Shown piece by piece: positions 5,284-9,385 of a DNA stretch of 9,385 nucleotides. This DNA comes from Bacilli bacterium (GTDB lineage: Bacteria > Bacillota_I > Bacilli_A > RFN20 > CAG-826). Both the position numbers and the translations under genes were made by a program. The notes beneath the pieces were generated by a model that did no database searches, had not been told where the DNA came from, and saw only the letters and a list, made by a program, of their open reading frames with translations. Numbering within the stretch: position 1 is the first letter of the stretch; every line of letters starts with the position of its first letter. The DNA is taken from positions 1 to 9,385 of the forward strand of contig JAFXLR010000108.1 of NCBI GenBank assembly GCA_017531065.1, in the 5' to 3' direction.

Positions 5284-7517
5284 AAGACCCCACCCCCGCT
5301 CCCTTGCGAAGAGCGGTCCGCGCCGTTGCGGCGCCTGGAGCCGTCTCTTCGCCTGGTCACTTTAGGGGTTGTGGAAAACTTTAGTTCTGGGTTTTCCAAA
5401 TCAGTGACCAGGTAAGAACCCTGCATATCCCATTCGCTTTTCGTCGGCATCAGCCTTTCATAAGTCGGTATGTCGAAGAATCCGTGATCGGCTTTTGGCT
5501 TCCTGGAATTCAGGAAATCCTTCATGCAAGCGGACTCGAAACGGCTGGCATAGTCAATAAAGTTGATGACGTAGAACTTCTTGCTTTCGCCCTCTGTCAG
5601 GTTTCCTGAAGTGTCTGCAGTGCACATGGGAAGTTTCACTTCCTTATAGCCGTAACGCATGTAGATCTTCGTCTCGATTGAGTAGCAGAAGGCCCCAAGC
5701 TTGTTGATCAGATAGAACGGCAAGGTATTGTCCTCTCTGACGTGACGGTATTTTTTATAGAACCAGTCACGGAAACCTCTTAAAGCGTCCAATATCGCGG
5801 ATTCGAGTTCGAAGCCATGAAGCGCCATCTTCTCTTTCTGGTTAGCCCTGTCGGCGGTGAAGATCGATTGCGCGACGGTAACTAGGTTCGAGGTAAGGCT
5901 GCCGCTTCTTTGTTCGTCGGCAATGAACTTGAAGAAGTTAGTGTGCCAGATGTTGGCGAGATGTCCGCCAAGTTTAAGCGAGTAATCGAGGAGGTCGTTC
6001 TTTGGATTGGCGCCTTCATCTTTGGCAGAGTAGGCGGTGTTAGAAACCATGTTGCCTTGCTCTTTCCCGAACTCTGTAGCAACAGCGATCATCGGCCCAC
6101 TGCAGTCGCGATATACGTTGCATGGGTCTTTCTTTTTGCCAAGGCGCAACATATCGAAGACAAGGATATGGCTAAGCGACGAGTCTTTCGGCTGATCGAG
6201 GACCTTCCTTCTGAAAGCGTTGCTGTCATAAAGAACAAGATGCCCTTTGTCCAGGCGAAGGTCGTCGGTCCTAATCGGGAAATTGCTTGAGATCAGATTT
6301 CCGGCATGGAAATAGACCCAATAGGATTCGGCGTAGATCATCAAAGCTTCTAGCAGATTGATGCGGTTGGCCCCATCGATGAAGTAATTCCTCTGGGAAC
6401 CGACGTCATAGCCATACAAAGCGACGGGCTTATGCTCACCAACGCCATAGACCCTCATGGCGAATGCCGCTGCCTGGTCCATGTTGACGATCCTTCTCTT
6501 GCCAGCGAGTCGGACGATATCCCTTTCAAACGGCATCCAGGGAAAGTCAGGGAACATCATGGCGCACCGGTCCATGTTCTCGAAAGCGTTCTTGTGATAG
6601 ACGGTATTGAGGATTCTGGCCATCGATGCGGCAAGCGTCGTCTTTCCGCCCCTCATTTTGCCCAGAATGAGCGTGAAGACGCCGGTGTCGTTATCGACCA
6701 TCGCTTCGTTCGCGGGCATCAGTTTACCCTCGATGAGTCTTCTTGCCCTCCAAAGGGTCAAAACCCTAAAGAGGATGAACAAGATTAAGACTCTTAACGG
6801 CTTAGGGATGGTGAACCATCCAACCAGAATCGTAGCGACGTCGCCTAGAAGCGTGTCGAGCAAAGCCAAGAAGTCGAAGCTCGTGAAGAAATAGAAATAC
6901 TCGGCGATCAGGTCAAGCGCGACCATGGGAAGGCCAAGCAAAACGGCGACAAGGATAACGGCGATTTTGAAGTACCAACCTTTCTTCCACCAGGCCCAAT
7001 ATTCTGCAAACCAGCGCTTGATCGAGGCCCAAGGGCCGTTCTCAAAACGCTGAAATCGCTGCAAAGACCTGGTTTTTTCCATCCAAGCCTTATGTGATTC
7101 GTTGAAATAGGTGCTCACGACGCAGAAGATCACAAGAGCAACCATCGCCAGGATCATCAAGGCTCTTGTGACCAACATCATGAAGTCAGAGAAATCCAAG
7201 AGCCAGCTCAAGGCGTTTGGCGCGGAGAAGAGGATCCGGAAATATTGGCCGATGCTTTCGCCCAGGGATTCCCAGTCGAAATTGCGGAAAAGGATCGGGT
7301 AATTCTCGATGTCGTTGATCGTCTCAAGCAGGTACGGCGCTTTTTCGTCCGTTCCGCAATAAAAGAGGAAGACGCTTCTGAACTTCATCCCGAAGACGTA
7401 GCCGGAGCTGACGAGGCGATCAATCATCCACATCTGATTGAAAGCAAGGAAGACAATAAGGCCGACGATTATTAACAAGGCAACCACATGGAAGCCAAAT
7501 TTCCTGAGCTTGCTCAT
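5280..7517 (-). CDS. Zot/pI-like membrane ATPase, phage assembly/export
   Basis: At 745 aa this is much longer than Ff pI (348 aa). Hydrophobic spans lie near 8-28, 113-136, 184-206, 216-234 and 240-257. The Walker A loop GKMRGGKTT (286-294) follows closely, so the ATPase domain is C-terminal to the membrane part. In pI/Zot proteins the order is usually reversed. Further pI-like motifs are SNFPIRTDDLRL (411-422, compare TNLDLRL in pI), a hydrophobic strand ending in Glu, MIAVATEFG (476-484, Walker B position, Asp replaced by Thr), and FIADEQRSGSLTSNL (531-545, compare the FLVQ...VDKQAR segment). The Arg/Gly-rich tail (722-745) is encoded by hairpin DNA. The ATG follows AGGAGGT by 7 nt and overlaps the upstream stop (ATGA). 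It likely powers virion extrusion. A conjugation-type coupling ATPase is the alternative. Confidence 0.7.
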   Translation of the reverse strand: MSKLRKFGFHVVALLIIVGLIVFLAFNQMWMIDRLVSSGYVFGMKFRSVFLFYCGTDEKAPYLLETINDIENYPILFRNFDWESLGESIGQYFRILFSAPNALSWLLDFSDFMMLVTRALMILAMVALVIFCVVSTYFNESHKAWMEKTRSLQRFQRFENGPWASIKRWFAEYWAWWKKGWYFKIAVILVAVLLGLPMVALDLIAEYFYFFTSFDFLALLDTLLGDVATILVGWFTIPKPLRVLILFILFRVLTLWRARRLIEGKLMPANEAMVDNDTGVFTLILGKMRGGKTTLAASMARILNTVYHKNAFENMDRCAMMFPDFPWMPFERDIVRLAGKRRIVNMDQAAAFAMRVYGVGEHKPVALYGYDVGSQRNYFIDGANRINLLEALMIYAESYWVYFHAGNLISSNFPIRTDDLRLDKGHLVLYDSNAFRRKVLDQPKDSSLSHILVFDMLRLGKKKDPCNVYRDCSGPMIAVATEFGKEQGNMVSNTAYSAKDEGANPKNDLLDYSLKLGGHLANIWHTNFFKFIADEQRSGSLTSNLVTVAQSIFTADRANQKEKMALHGFELESAILDALRGFRDWFYKKYRHVREDNTLPFYLINKLGAFCYSIETKIYMRYGYKEVKLPMCTADTSGNLTEGESKKFYVINFIDYASRFESACMKDFLNSRKPKADHGFFDIPTYERLMPTKSEWDMQGSYLVTDLENPELKFSTTPKVTRRRDGSRRRNGADRSSQGSGGGVL
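5296..5316. repeat. GC-rich hairpin at the end of the ATPase gene (hairpin 3)
   Basis: CCGCTC (5296-5301) / GAGCGG (5311-5316) is a perfect 6-bp stem with a 9-nt loop. It lies between the long nested hairpin and the rep start, over codons for the Arg/Gly/Ser-rich tail of the ATPase. By position it could belong to a complementary-strand origin. Confidence 0.45.
5320..5334. repeat. Tight GC-rich hairpin (hairpin 2)
   Basis: GCGCCG (5320-5325) / CGGCGC (5329-5334) is a perfect 6-bp all-GC stem with a 3-nt loop, 3 bp from hairpin 3. The pair would be very stable in single-stranded DNA, as expected for a priming site or minus origin. The function is inferred. Confidence 0.5.
5352..5412. repeat. 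Long nested hairpin, candidate packaging signal (hairpin 1)
   Basis: The outer arms CCTGGTCACT (5352-5361) and AGTGACCAGG (5403-5412) are a perfect 10-bp inverted repeat. Within them, TGGAAAAC (5372-5379) and GTTTTCCA (5391-5398) form a second perfect 8-bp stem with an 11-nt loop. The two stems stack with an asymmetric internal loop into a hairpin of about 60 nt, far beyond chance. It lies within ATPase codons (about residues 702-722). Filamentous phages use one long imperfect hairpin as packaging signal, which makes this the prime candidate. A single-strand origin is the alternative. Confidence 0.7.
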
Positions 7518-7870
7518 GCTTCAGACCTCCTATAGAGGTATGTGTTGTCGTAACCGTTGAACAAAGACCCATCGCCGAGTACGCGGATCTTGAAGTCAAA
7601 ATAGAGAGACCTGCATTCGAGGACGCCTTGATTGTAGGTGTAGAAGAAGTCCTCGAACGTATTCTCGCTGACTAATCGGCCGACTTCGCCATCGTAGATC
7701 ATAACCTGGTGCTCGGAGGTGTTCGCATAGCTCCCGATCAAAGATTCCGGATCGACGTTTTGACCATTCGCCATATCAATGGCAGGTTTAGCGGCATACC
7801 ATGCAAGAAGAAGCCCGAAGGCGATGCCAGCGAGCTTCAGCTTGCGATGCCTTTTGAAGACATCGAACAT
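7514..7870 (-). CDS. Small single-span membrane protein, pVI-position
   Basis: This 118-aa protein has a basic N-terminus (KRHRKLK), one membrane span at about 13-27 (AGIAFGLLLAWYAA), and an extracytoplasmic-looking domain with many Asp and Tyr residues and one cysteine (in LECRSLYF). I do not recognise a family. It sits between the anchored surface protein and the pI-like ATPase, the place of gVI in Ff phages, and its length is close to that of pVI (112 aa). However, pVI has several hydrophobic segments and this has one. A minor virion protein or assembly helper is a reasonable guess. A good Shine-Dalgarno AAAGGAGA precedes ATG 7870, overlapping the end of the upstream gene. Its own last codons carry the Shine-Dalgarno of the ATPase gene. 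Confidence 0.7.
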   Translation of the reverse strand: MFDVFKRHRKLKLAGIAFGLLLAWYAAKPAIDMANGQNVDPESLIGSYANTSEHQVMIYDGEVGRLVSENTFEDFFYTYNQGVLECRSLYFDFKIRVLGDGSLFNGYDNTYLYRRSEA

Positions 7871-7873
7871 GGT

Positions 7874-9385
7874 TTATCTCCTTTTGCCCTTCTTTGCGAA
7901 GCGGACTAATCCGACGGTGATGAAGCCAGCGGCGGCGATGACGAGCAAGACGGACAATGCGTAGAAGACATAACGGAGGACATCTTTAGCAGATGGCCCG
8001 GTGTAGTCCTTAATCTCGATGATATTGCCGCTTGTCGAGAAGACGCCGGTTAATTCGACGGCATGCATCATCGCGTTGAGCTCGACGTCGCCATCGACGG
8101 TATTGAAGGTAAGCCTTGTGAGCCTAGGAGAAACAAGCTCATGGGCGATTGAGGTGACCTTCTTGCCAGCGGAGGTGGTCCAGGTTGCCGGAACGGTTTC
8201 GACCTTTTCGCGGTAACGGGTGTCCTCTTTCATCATCAAAGCGTATTTGAATGTGCCGCTTTGGCTTTGGAAGAAGTCGCGGGTGTCCTCGTCTTCTATA
8301 GCCTGGATCGAAGCCTGATCGAGGGCCTGGATGGAGTTGTAACTATACTCCACTTTGTGGGCATTGAGCCAGAACTGCCACCAGGTCGGCTCGTCGGTGA
8401 TAGTGGAGATCGTCCTCGAATACGGCGTGATCGTGGTCTGGCGAAGAGCATAGACCTCGTTAAACATCTCGATATCCGTGATATTCGCATCCGGAACGTT
8501 CTGCACGAACGGCTCGGTGTGATCATGAGTGCCGAAGTAGACCGGGGTCAGGGGCTCGTTCCAGTTGGTGCTGCGGATCGTATAGGAGACCTCATACTGG
8601 AGATACTCGTAATCCAGGACGACTTCCTTCAATTCGCCAAGCTCGTACTTATCAGCGATGGATGTGCCAGACCAAGTGAAGAAGAGCCAATTGAACTCCT
8701 TAATTTCGGTCGGGAAGTTCTGGTTGGAATCGTTCCATTTGGTGGCTAGCCATTGCTGGTAATACTCGGCTTGATCGATGAGGATGTAATCGTCCTTGTA
8801 ATACTGATAGACAAGGTCCTCAGATTCGGCGGTGTCCTCCCAGAGCAATTCGGCATCCTGGCATTTTCGCGAGAACACGAGATCCTCGTCGTTGCTGGTG
8901 TAGCCGTTTAGCGTCTGCAGGAAGATTCGGTGCGTGGACCCGACCTCTTCGACGTAGAAGTTTTTGAGGACGCATTTGTAGAAGATATTCATCTTCCCGT
9001 AGGTGTCCTTGACGAGCGCGGATCGGAGATCCTGGTCGCCTAAAACGTGCCAGTTTTCGATTGCGTTGCCATCGTTATCGAAGGTTGAGCCGTCGCTGTA
9101 CTCCAGGATGACGGAGTCGATCGTCCATCCTGCCCTGGCATAGAAATAGAAGTAGAGGTCGCCCTGATAGGGGTAGAAGTTGTAGAACTTGAAGTCGTTG
9201 TAATCGTCGCCTTTTACCTTAGAAGGTGTCAGATTTGCAAGGATTTTGTCCCCATAGCTTTCACCGTAGAAGGCTTCGAGGTCGTCCGTGACGGAGCTCT
9301 TCGTAATGTCGAGGGGCTCGGCGTTTGAATTGGCGTATTTCGGCGCGGTGACCATAGAGATCAACGTCGCGAGGCCGAGGCCAGC
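7874..9385 (-). CDS. Secreted C-anchored surface protein, pIII-like (5' partial)
   Basis: The reading frame stays open to the right edge, so the start lies outside the window. The first candidate starts inside (TTG 9364, ATG 9355) would cut off a hydrophobic stretch (AGLGLATLISMV) that looks like a signal-peptide core, with possible cleavage near YANSNA or VTA. About 503 residues are visible. They form a large domain rich in Tyr, Trp, Asp, Asn and Thr with only three Cys, then one C-terminal membrane span (YVFYALSVLLVIAAAGFITVGLV) and a basic tail KKGKRR. Signal peptide, ectodomain and C-terminal anchor is the layout of the filamentous phage adsorption protein pIII, and the gene occupies the gIII position before a small membrane protein and the ATPase. 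No sequence family is recognised. Confidence 0.65.
   Translation of the reverse strand, partial: AGLGLATLISMVTAPKYANSNAEPLDITKSSVTDDLEAFYGESYGDKILANLTPSKVKGDDYNDFKFYNFYPYQGDLYFYFYARAGWTIDSVILEYSDGSTFDNDGNAIENWHVLGDQDLRSALVKDTYGKMNIFYKCVLKNFYVEEVGSTHRIFLQTLNGYTSNDEDLVFSRKCQDAELLWEDTAESEDLVYQYYKDDYILIDQAEYYQQWLATKWNDSNQNFPTEIKEFNWLFFTWSGTSIADKYELGELKEVVLDYEYLQYEVSYTIRSTNWNEPLTPVYFGTHDHTEPFVQNVPDANITDIEMFNEVYALRQTTITPYSRTISTITDEPTWWQFWLNAHKVEYSYNSIQALDQASIQAIEDEDTRDFFQSQSGTFKYALMMKEDTRYREKVETVPATWTTSAGKKVTSIAHELVSPRLTRLTFNTVDGDVELNAMMHAVELTGVFSTSGNIIEIKDYTGPSAKDVLRYVFYALSVLLVIAAAGFITVGLVRFAKKGKRR

Larger units (their letters stand above)
3578..9385 (-). mobile_element. Inovirus-like prophage (partial; right end outside window)
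   Basis: This is a leftward gene cluster downstream of a tRNA gene: signal-peptide plus C-anchor protein, 118-aa membrane protein, Zot/pI-like ATPase, Rep_trans rolling-circle initiator and a 72-aa basic protein. The frames overlap or nearly touch. The order adsorption protein - small membrane protein - assembly ATPase is that of gIII-gVI-gI in filamentous phages, and the Rep family is the one used by CTX-type phages (RstA-like). No integrase, major coat protein or second boundary is visible; these may lie to the right, or the phage may use host Xer recombinases. The left limit is uncertain (3578-3706). An alternative is an ICE-like element, since MOBT relaxases also neighbour ATPases, but genes i and ii do not fit that. 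Confidence 0.65.

Noticed and set aside
3925..7517. ICE-type MOBT relaxase plus coupling protein module
   Set aside because: Relaxase and ATPase adjacency is similar, but the pI-like motif order, the pIII-like and pVI-position neighbours and the absence of the GGGGG-type MOBT oriT hairpin favour a filamentous phage; kept as the main alternative.
8261..8749. 162-codon + strand open frame opposite the pIII-like gene
   Set aside because: It is an antisense shadow; the - strand frame is far longer, has a signal-peptide core and membrane anchor, and fits the operon.
1..9385. CRISPR arrays and insertion sequences
   Set aside because: No regularly spaced direct repeats and no transposase frame or terminal inverted repeats were seen.

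Overview
The window looks like a bacterial chromosome segment from a Bacillota-type (low- to mid-GC Gram-positive) host. The reasons are a FeoB-associated Cys-rich membrane protein next to feoAB, purine-rich Shine-Dalgarno sequences, a tRNA gene with encoded CCA, sigma-A-like promoters, and in-frame TGG/TGA use consistent with the standard code. I cannot place it more finely by eye.

Left part (1-3440, + strand): an AT-rich stretch with no convincing gene is followed by a complete ferrous iron uptake operon, feoA-feoB-Cys-rich small protein, ending at a strong rho-independent terminator. The operon promoter lies between two similar 18-bp palindromes (GTTA...TAAC type), with a third in the leader. 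This layout suggests repression by a metal-dependent regulator. Next come a sigma-A promoter and a tRNA-Ala(CGC) gene with a G3:U70 pair.

Right part (about 3578-9385, - strand): immediately after the tRNA, composition, strand and gene content change. A tightly coupled cluster is read leftward: (i) a secreted, C-terminally membrane-anchored protein running off the right edge, (ii) a 118-aa single-span membrane protein, (iii) a 745-aa membrane ATPase with Zot/pI-like motifs, (iv) a Rep_trans-family rolling-circle replication initiator, and (v) a 72-aa basic protein. They end at a hairpin terminator shared by both strands, next to the tRNA. The order adsorption protein - small membrane protein - assembly ATPase matches gIII-gVI-gI of filamentous phages, and with a rolling-circle Rep it points to a cryptic inovirus-like prophage in a Gram-positive host.

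The most interesting signal is a cluster of five inverted repeats in about 250 bp across the ATPase/rep junction (5164-5412). Read on the coding strand, the order is a long nested hairpin, two GC-rich hairpins, then two hairpins in the start of rep. This is the same relative order as the packaging signal, minus-strand origin and plus-strand origin in the Ff phage intergenic region. Here, however, the structures are overprinted on the ends of two coding sequences, and the protein tails they encode are low in complexity. The ATPase is also unusual in having its membrane segments N-terminal to the ATPase domain. All phage-function assignments are inferences from motifs and gene order; no database search was possible.
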